From Agromyces agglutinans (GTDB taxonomy: Bacteria; Actinomycetota; Actinomycetes; Actinomycetales; Microbacteriaceae): a stretch of 64,000 nt of DNA. Shown piece by piece: positions 35,827 through 42,977 of the stretch. How positions within the stretch are numbered: position 1 is the stretch's first letter; each line of letters opens with the position of its first letter. The notes under the pieces are model-generated. The model was not told the DNA's origin. It searched no databases and saw nothing but the letters and a program-made list of their open reading frames with translations. The stretch lies in the NCBI RefSeq assembly GCF_009647605.1, contig NZ_WJIF01000003.1, positions 248,001 to 312,000 of the forward strand, in the 5' to 3' direction. The position numbers and the translations under genes are program-made.

Positions 35827-36746
35827 TCCGCGAACACCGGCACGACCTCGCTCGCGAGCAGCTCGAGCACGTCGAGGTCGTCGAAGTCGAGCACCTGCAG
35901 GTAGATGGTCTCGACGCCGAGGTCGCGGAGGCCGCCGATGCGGTCGACGAGCTGCTGCGGGGTGCCCGCGACGCCGCTGCGGCGCAGCTCCTCGGGGTCG
36001 CGGCCGATGCGCTCGGCACGCGCGCGGTACGAGGCATCCGTCTCGCCCACGGTCGACGTCAGCGCCGCCGAGTACCGCATGGAGTCGGCCGGACGCCCGG
36101 CCGCCTCCACAGCCTCGCGCACGCGCGCGAATCCGGCCGCGATCTCGGCGTCGGCGCGGAACGCCACGTTGTACTCGCCCGCGAAGCGCGCCGCGATCGC
36201 TGGGGTGCGCTTCGGGCCCGCGCCGCCGACGATCAGCGGGATGGGCTGCTGCACGGGCTTGGGCAGGGCCGGGGCATCCTTCAGGGTGTAGTGCTCGCCG
36301 GCGTGCGAGAACGTCTCGCCCGCCGGCGTGGACCAGAGGCCCGTGACGACCTCGAGCTGCTCCTCGAGGATCCCGAACCGCCGCTCGGGGAACGGGAACC
36401 CGTACGCCTCGTGCTCGGCGGCGAACCATCCGGTGCCGAGGCCGAACTCGACGCGCCCGCCCGACATCTCGTCGACCTGCGCGACCTGGATCGCCAGCAA
36501 TGACGGATGCCGGAAGGTCGCGCTCGTCACGAGCGTGCCCAGGCGAATGGTGGATGTCTCGCGCGCGAGCGCGCCCAGCGTGACCCACGAGTCGGTCGGC
36601 CCGGGGCCGGGGTCGACGTCCATCGCGAGGAAGTGGTCGCTGCGGAACCACGCGTCGAAGCCGAGCCGCTCGGCAGCCTGCGCCATGCGCACCTGCTGGC
36701 CGTAGGTCGCGCCCTGCTGTGGTTCGGTGAAGATCCTGAACTTCAT
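35823..36746 (-). CDS. LLM-class F420-dependent oxidoreductase
   Basis: A 307-residue luciferase-like TIM-barrel protein, beginning MKFRIFTEPQQGATYGQQ. LGFDAWFRSDHFLAM, GRVEFGLGTGWFAAEHEAYGFPFP and PLIVGGAGPKRT are typical of F420-dependent (or FMN-dependent) members common in Actinobacteria. The reaction cannot be assigned. It is coupled by a 4-bp overlap to a GntR regulator that may sense its substrate. Confidence 0.88.
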   Translation of the reverse strand: MKFRIFTEPQQGATYGQQVRMAQAAERLGFDAWFRSDHFLAMDVDPGPGPTDSWVTLGALARETSTIRLGTLVTSATFRHPSLLAIQVAQVDEMSGGRVEFGLGTGWFAAEHEAYGFPFPERRFGILEEQLEVVTGLWSTPAGETFSHAGEHYTLKDAPALPKPVQQPIPLIVGGAGPKRTPAIAARFAGEYNVAFRADAEIAAGFARVREAVEAAGRPADSMRYSAALTSTVGETDASYRARAERIGRDPEELRRSGVAGTPQQLVDRIGGLRDLGVETIYLQVLDFDDLDVLELLASEVVPVFAE

Positions 36747-36805
36747 GCCTGCATCCTTCCAGCTGCACCGCTGGGTACCCGCACCCCGCCGCGCACCCCG
36801 TTTGC

Positions 36806-36858
36806 GCCGAGTGATGACGAAACGCTCGGGATGGCCCGCCGAATCGTCATCACTCGGC
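36806..36858 (-). terminator. 15-bp inverted repeat after DNA methyltransferase gene
   Basis: GCCGAGTGATGACGA (36806-36820) and TCGTCATCACTCGGC (36844-36858) are perfect arms around a 23-nt loop, 11 bp beyond the methyltransferase stop and 59 bp upstream of the LLM start. It could be a terminator or a regulator site for the LLM-GntR pair. Confidence 0.55.
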
Positions 36859-36869
36859 ACGTTTCGGCC

Positions 36870-37784
36870 TCACTCGGCGGCCACGAACTCGACGCCCGAG
36901 ATCTCGGCGAATCGGCGGCGCATGACCTCGATCGCCTCGGCGTTCTCGTCGACGAGCACGAATCGACGCCCGAGCGTCGCGGCGACCGCGCCGGTCGTGC
37001 CCGATCCGGCGAAGAAGTCGAGCACCCAGTCGCCCTCGCGCGTCGATGCCTGCACCATGCGCCGCAGGATGCCCACGGGCTTCTGGGTGGGGTACCCCGT
37101 CTTCTCTCGTCCGGTCGGCGAGACGATCGTGTGCCACCACACGTCGGTCGGCAGCTTGCCGAGCTCGGCCTTCTCGGGCGTCACGAGTCCGGGCGCCATG
37201 TACGGCTCGCGGTCGACGGCCGACGAGTCGAACCAGTAGCGGTCGGGGTCTTTCACGTACACGAGCACCGTGTCGTGCTTGGTCGGCCAGCGCCGCTTGG
37301 CCTTCGCGCCGTAGTCGTACGCCCAGATGATCTCGTTCAGGAAGCACTCGCGCCCGAACAGCGCGTCGAGCAGCACCTTCGCGTAGTGCGCCTCCCGGTA
37401 ATCGAGGTGCAGGTAGAGCGTGCCGTCGTCGGCGAGCAGCCGCCACGCGTGCAGCAGCCGCGGCTCGAGGAACGCCCAGTAGTCGTCGAACCGGTCGTCG
37501 TAGCGCAGCAGGTCGCCGCGGATGCGCTCGTACCGCTTGCCCGCGAACCCGGTGATGGTGCCGGCGCCGGTGCCCGTGCTGCCGGTGCCGCCTCCGGTGC
37601 CGGATGCCCCGGCCGAGGCATCCGTCTCGTCGACGCGCACATGGCGCGTGGACCGCCGCGCCTGCGACCGGCCCGTGTTGAACGGCGGGTCGAGGTAGAC
37701 GAGCGTGAACGCCCCGTCGGGGAGGCTCGGCAGGACCTCGAGGTTGTCCGCGTGGATGATGCGGTCGGGTCCGTCGAGCGCCAC
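36870..37784 (-). CDS. beta-type DNA methyltransferase, orphan
   Basis: A 304-residue adenine-N6 or cytosine-N4 methylase. The catalytic motif IV DPPFN (32-36) precedes the SAM-binding FAGSGTTG near the C-terminus, the order of the beta class to which CcrM belongs. KTGYPTQKPVGILRRMV is also typical. A Gly/Thr/Ser-rich insert (about 53-78) follows motif IV. No restriction endonuclease gene is nearby. I start at GTG 37784, 5 bp after the upstream membrane-protein gene. The methylated sequence is unknown. Confidence 0.88.
   Translation of the reverse strand: MALDGPDRIIHADNLEVLPSLPDGAFTLVYLDPPFNTGRSQARRSTRHVRVDETDASAGASGTGGGTGSTGTGAGTITGFAGKRYERIRGDLLRYDDRFDDYWAFLEPRLLHAWRLLADDGTLYLHLDYREAHYAKVLLDALFGRECFLNEIIWAYDYGAKAKRRWPTKHDTVLVYVKDPDRYWFDSSAVDREPYMAPGLVTPEKAELGKLPTDVWWHTIVSPTGREKTGYPTQKPVGILRRMVQASTREGDWVLDFFAGSGTTGAVAATLGRRFVLVDENAEAIEVMRRRFAEISGVEFVAAE
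37601..37624. repeat. near-perfect GGATGCC palindrome in methyltransferase gene
   Basis: CGGATGCCCCGG followed by CCGAGGCATCCG (one mismatch), inside the Gly/Ser-rich insert of the methyltransferase. Confidence 0.75.
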
Positions 37785-37789
37785 GCGCG

Positions 37790-38107
37790 TCAGCGCTCGA
37801 CGTCGAGGCGGATGCGTCCGCGGAAGCGATCGGGGTCGTCGTCGTCGGCATCCTTCGCCGCGAACGCGATGCCCTTGTCGCCGTCGCCCGGCAGCGGCGC
37901 GGGCGCGGGCAGTCGGCTCTGCCGGTCCTGCTCGACCTGGGCCTCGTACTTGCGCGGTGCGAAGACCTCGTCGCCGATCATGAGGACGCCGCCCGGCGTG
38001 CCGCCGCGCTTGGTCTTGTCGGAGAGGTCGATCCAGCCCGCGCGCTGCGCGACCCAGCCGAGCGCGATGACCGCGACGGCGATCAGCACCCAGATCCACC
38101 AATCCAT
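37790..38107 (-). CDS. small single-pass membrane protein
   Basis: A 105-residue protein with one N-terminal transmembrane helix (WWIWVLIAVAVIALGWVAQ) and an acidic cytoplasmic tail. No known domain. It lies 5 bp upstream of the DNA methyltransferase in the same direction, so the pair is an operon. The ATG is supported by a TAGAAT box 6 nt upstream, the best consensus match in the window. Confidence 0.72.
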   Translation of the reverse strand: MDWWIWVLIAVAVIALGWVAQRAGWIDLSDKTKRGGTPGGVLMIGDEVFAPRKYEAQVEQDRQSRLPAPAPLPGDGDKGIAFAAKDADDDDPDRFRGRIRLDVER

Positions 38108-38113
38108 CCCGCG

Positions 38114-38119
38114 ATTCTA
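38114..38119 (-). promoter_or_regulatory. -10 box TAGAAT, leaderless-type
   Basis: On the minus strand TAGAAT, then 6 nt, then the ATG at 38107. Confidence 0.6.
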
Positions 38120-38208
38120 ACCGGCTCGTCTGGTTGCCCGATCCGCACCCGCCACCCCGCGCAATTCCCCGCGCGCCGCGCGCCGCGCGCCGCGCGCCAC
38201 CGCACCCG

Positions 38209-39267
38209 CTACGGAACCCGCTGCAGCCACTCCGTGGTCGAGAACTTCGTCTCGACCAACTGCTCGGCCTCGGCGAGCTCGTCGGCCGTGACCGCGCCGG
38301 GCGTCGCGCCGTAGAGCGACGTGAAGGTCTGCTTGAGGCTCTCGATGATGGCCGCGCGGCTGAGCCCGGTCTGCGAGCGCAGCGGGTCGACGCGCTTCGC
38401 GGCCGACGCGATGCCCTTGTCGCTGATCTTCTCGCGCCCGATGCGCAGCACCTCGAGCATCTTCTCGTTGTCGAGGTCGTACGCCATCGTGACGTGGTGC
38501 AGCACGCCGCCCGACCCCAGCCGCTTCTGCGCTGCGCCGCCGATCTTGCCGAGCGGGCTCGCGATGTCGTTCAGCGGCTGGTAGGTCGCCTCGATGCCGA
38601 GGGCGCGAAGGCCCTGCAGCACCCAGTCGTCGAGGTAGGCGTACGAATCGGCGAAGCTCATGCCCTGCACGAGCTCGGCCGGCACGTACAGCGAGTAGGT
38701 GACGACATTGCCCTTCTCCATCATCATCGCGCCGCCGCCCGAGATGCGGCGCACGACGTCGAAGCCGTGCTTGGCGGCGCCCTCGGCGTCGACCTCGTTG
38801 CGCACCGACTGGAACGAGCCGATCACGACGGCCGATTCGTCCCACTCCCAGAAGCGGAGCGTGGGCTTGCGCCGCCCCTCGCCGACGCGCGCGGCGAGCA
38901 CCTCGTCGAGCGCGAGGTGCAGCCGCGGCGGCACCGCCGCGTCGTGCACGATCTCCCACTCGTAATCGGTCCAGGTGCGGGCATCGGTCATCGCGCGGCG
39001 CACCGCGACGGCGACGGCCTCGGCCGAGAACCCCAGCATGACCGCGTCGGGTCGCAGCGCCGCCGAGATCGCCTTCGCGATCTGCTTCGCATCGGATGCC
39101 GCGGCCAGGCCGTCGAGGGCCCCGTCGATGTCGCCGAGCGCCTCGTCGGGCTCCAGGAAGAAGTCGCCCGCGACCCGTGGATTGCGGATCACGTCGTCGA
39201 TCACGTCGAAGTCGACGACCACGAGCTTGCCGCCGGGGACCTTGTACTCGCCGTGCAGTGAGGGCAT
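38209..39267 (-). CDS. lipoate-protein ligase A-like, with N-terminal accessory domain
   Basis: A 352-residue biotin/lipoate ligase-fold protein. RRISGGGAMMMEKGNVVTYS matches the lipoyl-binding RRxSGGG motif, and IGGAAQKRLGSGGVLHH carries the conserved Lys region. The first 90 or so residues (HGEYKVPGGKLVVVDFDVID) resemble the LplA accessory (LplB-like) domain, which in E. coli LplA is at the C-terminus. It would attach or transfer lipoate to dehydrogenase complexes. The ATG at 39267 has a TAGGCT box 7 nt upstream. Confidence 0.85.
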   Translation of the reverse strand: MPSLHGEYKVPGGKLVVVDFDVIDDVIRNPRVAGDFFLEPDEALGDIDGALDGLAAASDAKQIAKAISAALRPDAVMLGFSAEAVAVAVRRAMTDARTWTDYEWEIVHDAAVPPRLHLALDEVLAARVGEGRRKPTLRFWEWDESAVVIGSFQSVRNEVDAEGAAKHGFDVVRRISGGGAMMMEKGNVVTYSLYVPAELVQGMSFADSYAYLDDWVLQGLRALGIEATYQPLNDIASPLGKIGGAAQKRLGSGGVLHHVTMAYDLDNEKMLEVLRIGREKISDKGIASAAKRVDPLRSQTGLSRAAIIESLKQTFTSLYGATPGAVTADELAEAEQLVETKFSTTEWLQRVP

Positions 39268-39274
39268 GACGGAC

Positions 39275-39280
39275 AGCCTA
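39275..39280 (-). promoter_or_regulatory. -10 box TAGGCT, leaderless-type
   Basis: On the minus strand TAGGCT, then 7 nt, then the ATG at 39267. Confidence 0.5.
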
Positions 39281-39325
39281 CGACCGCCTTCTGACGAAGG
39301 GCGGGTGCGGGGGCGGGCGGGTGCG

Positions 39326-39331
39326 TACCCT
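39326..39331 (+). promoter_or_regulatory. -10 box TACCCT, leaderless-type
   Basis: TACCCT, then 6 nt, then the ATG at 39338. Confidence 0.5.
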
Positions 39332-39337
39332 GACAGC

Positions 39338-39985
39338 ATGACGACGTTCTTCCTGGCCAGGCACGGCGAGACGGTCTGGCACGCCGAGCATCGGTACGCG
39401 GGCAATTCGGATGTCCCGCTCACGCGGCACGGTCTCGGACAGGCGGCCGCGCTCGGCGCGTGGGCGGTCGACGCCGGGCTCGACGCGATCGTCGCGTCGC
39501 CGCTCAGCCGCGCTCAGCGCTCGGCAGCGCCGGCCGCCGAGACCACGGGCCTGCCGCTGCGCAGCGACGACCGGCTGGTGGAGATCGACTTCGGTGCGGG
39601 CGAGGGCCTCACGCCCGCCGAGATCGCCGAGCGCTACCCCGAGGAGTGGGCCGGGTTCTGCCGAGAGCCCGCCTCGAACCCGTTCCCCGGCGGCGAGAGC
39701 GGCCGAGCGGGCATCGCCCGGGCGCTGCCGGTGTTCGACGAACTCGTCGAGGAGTTCCCCGAGGGCCGCGTGCTGGTCGTCGGGCACGCGACCCTGATCC
39801 GCCTGCTCTTCTGCGAACTCGCCGGCATGGACGCCGACGGCTACCGCGACCTCCTGCCCGTGCTCGGCAACTGCACCGTCACCACGATCGTGTACCCGTG
39901 GGCGACCGAGTCGCTCGCGGCGCACCATCCGCGCATCCGCCTGCTCGGCTACGACGTGCCGCCCTGGCACGCGCTGCCGCAGTAG
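39338..39985 (+). CDS. histidine phosphatase family protein
   Basis: A 215-residue phosphoglycerate-mutase-like phosphatase. The catalytic RHGET is at residues 8-12, EIDFGAGEG and ASPLSRAQRS are core motifs, and the second His is in VVGHATLIR. It resembles broad-specificity or alpha-ribazole-type phosphatases; the substrate is unknown. It ends at a strong bidirectional hairpin facing the cellulase gene. Confidence 0.88.
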   Translation: MTTFFLARHGETVWHAEHRYAGNSDVPLTRHGLGQAAALGAWAVDAGLDAIVASPLSRAQRSAAPAAETTGLPLRSDDRLVEIDFGAGEGLTPAEIAERYPEEWAGFCREPASNPFPGGESGRAGIARALPVFDELVEEFPEGRVLVVGHATLIRLLFCELAGMDADGYRDLLPVLGNCTVTTIVYPWATESLAAHHPRIRLLGYDVPPWHALPQ

Positions 39986-39987
39986 GT

Positions 39988-40034
39988 GGATGCCCCGGCC
40001 GCGCGTTCCGCCGAACGACGCGGCCGGGGCATCC
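39988..40034. terminator. bidirectional terminator hairpin (GGATGCC family)
   Basis: Arms GGATGCCCCGGCCGCG (39988-40003) and CGCGGCCGGGGCATCC (40019-40034) are perfectly complementary over 16 bp, with an inner CGTTC-CGCC-GAACG stem. It fills the 51-bp gap between two convergent stops. Confidence 0.75.
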
Positions 40035-40036
40035 GA

Positions 40037-41407
40037 TCAGTCGACGGCGATCGGCGGGACCGCGAGCTCGATGAGCTCGCGCGCCTGCTCGGGGAACCAC
40101 TGGCCGGCGGCCGGGTCCTCGATGCCGCGGATCGGGTCGAGCGGGCCGCCAGTGCCGCGGAAGCACTTGCCGTCGCTCTCGCCGGGGACCTTGATCCAGA
40201 GCAGGGCATCGACGAGCGCCGAGCCGGTGTCGGTCGTCGGCCGTTCGCCGAGGCCGCGTGCGGGCGGGTTGCACCAGTCCTCGGGCACCGCGAGGCCCGA
40301 GTCGGAGGCGTCCCACGGCCCGGTGCCGTTGCGGCTGGTGTCGACGACGAAGCGCGCCTCGGGTTCGATGCCCGCCGCGGCGAGCGCGGACGCGTAGCGC
40401 TCGTCGATGCCGGCCGTGTTCAGCGAGGGCTCGGTCGCGTCGGCGCTCCAGACGCCGTACGAGTCGAGGGCGACGCCGTTCCAGCCGTTCGAGGGCCCGC
40501 CGTTCCAGTACTGGTTCGGGCAATCGGCCGCGGTCGCGCCGGCCTCGGTCATCAGCGCGAGGCACGACGAGATCCAGGTGCCGTACGACACGAGGTTGGA
40601 CGTGAAGTGGTAGTTCGAGGCGTTCAGGAAGAAGCCGTCGGCCCGCTCGACGCCGGCCTTCAGCAGCCGGTCGCTGATGTCGCCCACGTTGAGCCAGCCG
40701 CCGTGGGTGCCGTCGAGGTAGACGTTCGTCGCGGGCAGCGCGGCCAGCACGTCGACCGCGTGGTTGAGCATCGCGAACCGCTCGGCGGCGGCGGTGGCCT
40801 GGTCGGCCTCTGCGGGCCGGCACCACTCGGCGACGCCGTCGACGCTCGTGTACCAGGGGATGATGCCGAGCCCGTCGGGTTCGAGGATCACGACGGCGCG
40901 CTTGTTGCCGATGCCCTTGGCGACGCCGTCGATCCACGCGGTGTACTCGTCGAGGCTGGTCGCGCCGCCGGCCGAGTACTGCGCGCAGTCGCGGAACGGC
41001 ACGTTGTAGGCCACGAACACGGGCACCTCGTTCGCCGCATGCGCCGTCGCGACGGCCCGCTTGACGTCGCGCTTGGCCTCGTTCGGCGTGCCGCCGTTGA
41101 TCCAGGTGGCGCTCGGGTAGGAGCCGAGCAGGGCGGCGTCGGCCGCGGCCTGCCCCTCGAGGGTCTCGGCCGCCTCGAGCGTCGTGCTGTCGGGGTTCAC
41201 CCACAGCTCGACGCCGGGTTCGAGCACGTCGGCGATGGGATGCCCCGGCCGCGCTCGGTCACCGGCGCCGAGATCGGGCGCCGTGGCGGGTGCTGCGGCG
41301 GGTGCTGCGGCGTTGGCCGCGGTCGCGCCGCCGGCGAGGAGCCCGGCGGTCATGAGCAGGGCGCTCGCCGTGGCGAACGCGCGCCGGGTTGGAGTGGGAA
41401 ACGACAT
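40037..41407 (-). CDS. secreted GH6 cellulase
   Basis: A 456-residue glycoside hydrolase family 6 endoglucanase or cellobiohydrolase. A signal peptide with twin-Arg-like start (PTRRAFATASALLMTAGLLAGG) and AxA-type cleavage site precede the catalytic domain. YNVPFRDC, VILEPDGLG (catalytic Asp about 178), YLDGTHGGWL, VVDTSRNGTGPW and WIKVPGESDG are GH6 signatures. There is no carbohydrate-binding module. A GGAGGAA site precedes the ATG and a GAGAGCGCTCTC operator lies 23 bp upstream, tying it to the cellobiose transporter regulon. Confidence 0.94.
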   Translation of the reverse strand: MSFPTPTRRAFATASALLMTAGLLAGGATAANAAAPAAAPATAPDLGAGDRARPGHPIADVLEPGVELWVNPDSTTLEAAETLEGQAAADAALLGSYPSATWINGGTPNEAKRDVKRAVATAHAANEVPVFVAYNVPFRDCAQYSAGGATSLDEYTAWIDGVAKGIGNKRAVVILEPDGLGIIPWYTSVDGVAEWCRPAEADQATAAAERFAMLNHAVDVLAALPATNVYLDGTHGGWLNVGDISDRLLKAGVERADGFFLNASNYHFTSNLVSYGTWISSCLALMTEAGATAADCPNQYWNGGPSNGWNGVALDSYGVWSADATEPSLNTAGIDERYASALAAAGIEPEARFVVDTSRNGTGPWDASDSGLAVPEDWCNPPARGLGERPTTDTGSALVDALLWIKVPGESDGKCFRGTGGPLDPIRGIEDPAAGQWFPEQARELIELAVPPIAVD

Positions 41408-41429
41408 CGGTTCCTCCGGTCACAGGGTG

Positions 41430-41443
41430 TGAGAGCGCTCTCA
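41430..41443. promoter_or_regulatory. CebR-type operator of GH6 cellulase gene
   Basis: TGAGAGCGCTCTCA is a perfect 14-bp palindrome identical in its core to the three operators at 22.8-22.9 kb. It stands 23 bp before the cellulase ATG. Confidence 0.88.
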
Positions 41444-41511
41444 TGAGCGTCCCTCGACCTACATTGCCCCGCGGGCGCGGTCACGTCAAGCCGTCGCGCG
41501 CCGCGCGGCAC

Positions 41512-42360
41512 TCAGTCGACGGCGAACCTGGCGTCGAGCCATCCGATCAGGTCGTGGCGCACCTCGGCGCGGTTGGTCTCGTTGAAGATCTCGTGCCGGG
41601 CTCCCTCGTAGACGATGAGCTGTGCGTCGACGAGGTGCGCACGCCGGACGTAATCACGCAGCAACGCGAGGGCGCTGCGCTCACCGGCGACCGGGTCGTC
41701 GCCGCCGACCAGGATGAGCAGCGGCAGCTCGCTCGGGATCAGCTTCGACGGCCGGGTGATCAGCGAGAACGACTGCGGCCATCCGAACAGCTGCTGCAGG
41801 GTGCGGCTCGTCGTGTACGGGTCGGCCTCGAAGGCCCGGGCGACGGCCGGATCGCGGCTCAGCCACTCGACGCTGGTTCCGCCGGAGCGGGCGAAGCGCT
41901 TGTTGAGGTCGCCGAGGTTCGTGTACCCGAGCTGCAGCCAGGCGGTCCCGCTGAGCACGACGGCGTCGAAGCGGTCGGGGTGCCGATTGACGACGTGCTG
42001 CGCCATGAAGGAGCCCCACGAGTGCCCGAGGATCACGAGCGGCACCTCGTCTCCCTCTGCCTCGCGGATGATCTCGCCGAAGCGCTCGACACCGGCGATC
42101 GCCGCCCTCATCCCCCCGGGCCCGGGTCGGCCCATCCGCGTGAGGTCGCCGCCGTGCTGCTCGAACCCGGTCTGGCCGTGTCCGCGGTGGTCGTCGGCCC
42201 ACACGGTGTAGCCGGCGCCGTTCAGCGCCTCGACGAGCTCGCCGTAGCGACCGATGTGCTCGCCGATCCCGTGCACGAGCTGGATCACCGCCGTGGGCTC
42301 GGGCACCCGCCAGGACTCGTAGTGGATGCGCACGCCGTGCCCGTCGGTGAAGGTCGCCAT
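41512..42360 (-). CDS. alpha/beta hydrolase, monoacylglycerol lipase-like
   Basis: A 282-residue serine hydrolase. LVHGIGEHIGRYGELVEAL and WADDHRGHGQTG are typical of monoglyceride lipases and lysophospholipases. The nucleophile elbow is GHSWGS, the acid is in GGDDPVAGE and the His in GARHEIFNE. It is predicted cytoplasmic. It is divergent from the MarR-MFS pair, and the operators in the shared gap may also affect it. Confidence 0.88.
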   Translation of the reverse strand: MATFTDGHGVRIHYESWRVPEPTAVIQLVHGIGEHIGRYGELVEALNGAGYTVWADDHRGHGQTGFEQHGGDLTRMGRPGPGGMRAAIAGVERFGEIIREAEGDEVPLVILGHSWGSFMAQHVVNRHPDRFDAVVLSGTAWLQLGYTNLGDLNKRFARSGGTSVEWLSRDPAVARAFEADPYTTSRTLQQLFGWPQSFSLITRPSKLIPSELPLLILVGGDDPVAGERSALALLRDYVRRAHLVDAQLIVYEGARHEIFNETNRAEVRHDLIGWLDARFAVD

Positions 42361-42487
42361 CCGCCCAGTCTGGCACCGAGCCGCGCTGCAGACCCGGGTT
42401 CGCAATTCAGGTGCGCGTACGGCGAGTCGGCCACGCCATACGGCAGAAGCCGGTGCGACACGGCTCTTGACCTGAATGGCGAATTTC

Positions 42488-42514
42488 ATTAGCGAGGCTA
42501 ATTTGTTAGGCTAA
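42488..42514. promoter_or_regulatory. MarR operator pair with leaderless promoter
   Basis: ATTAGC-GAG-GCTAAT (42488-42502) and TTAG-G-CTAA (42506-42514) are palindromes with a shared half-site, in A+T-rich DNA. The second contains TAGGCT (42507-42512), a -10 box 6 nt before the GTG at 42519. Binding of the encoded MarR protein here would repress its own operon. Confidence 0.6.
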
Positions 42515-42518
42515 GGAG

Positions 42519-42977
42519 GTGACCGACCTTCTTCCCGCGAGCCCGAGGGCCCGCCGCACGACCCTCGCCGAGCAGAGCACCGAGCTCCGCCTCGCGGTCA
42601 TGCGCCTCGCCCGCCGGCTCCGCCAGGAGCGCGCCGACACCGAGCTGAGCGGCACGCAGTACTCGGCCCTCGCGTGGACCGCGAGCGAGGGCTCGCTCAC
42701 CGTCGGCCGACTCGCCGAGCTCGAACGCGTCACTCCCCCGTCGATGAACCGCACGGTCAACTGCCTCGTCGACGCCGGCTACGTCCTGCGCGAGGGCTCG
42801 CCCGACGACGGGCGCAAGGTGCTGCTGCGCACGACCCCGGCCGGCGAGGCCGTCGTGCGCGAGACCCGCCGGCGTCGCGACGCGTGGCTCGCCAAGCGCT
42901 TCGCCGCGCTCACCGCCGACGAGCGCGAGACGCTCGCCAAGGCCACCGCGATCCTCGGGAGGCTCACCGACCAGTGA
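42519..42977 (+). CDS. MarR-family regulator
   Basis: A 152-residue winged-helix regulator. YSALAWTASEGSLTVGRLAEL, VTPPSMNRTVNCLVDAGYV and SPDDGRKVLLRTTPAGEAVV form the MarR HTH and wing. The GTG at 42519 overlaps an AAGGAG sequence with no spacing, so I interpret translation as leaderless from the -10 box rather than Shine-Dalgarno-driven. It is coupled to an MFS exporter, the common arrangement for a repressor of an efflux pump. Confidence 0.88.
   Translation: MTDLLPASPRARRTTLAEQSTELRLAVMRLARRLRQERADTELSGTQYSALAWTASEGSLTVGRLAELERVTPPSMNRTVNCLVDAGYVLREGSPDDGRKVLLRTTPAGEAVVRETRRRRDAWLAKRFAALTADERETLAKATAILGRLTDQ

Noticed and set aside
35083..36768. A 561-codon frame extending the GntR regulator upstream
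   Set aside because: The upstream portion lies antiparallel in frame to nothing conserved and overlaps the well-supported LLM oxidoreductase; the GntR protein begins at the GTG at 35826.
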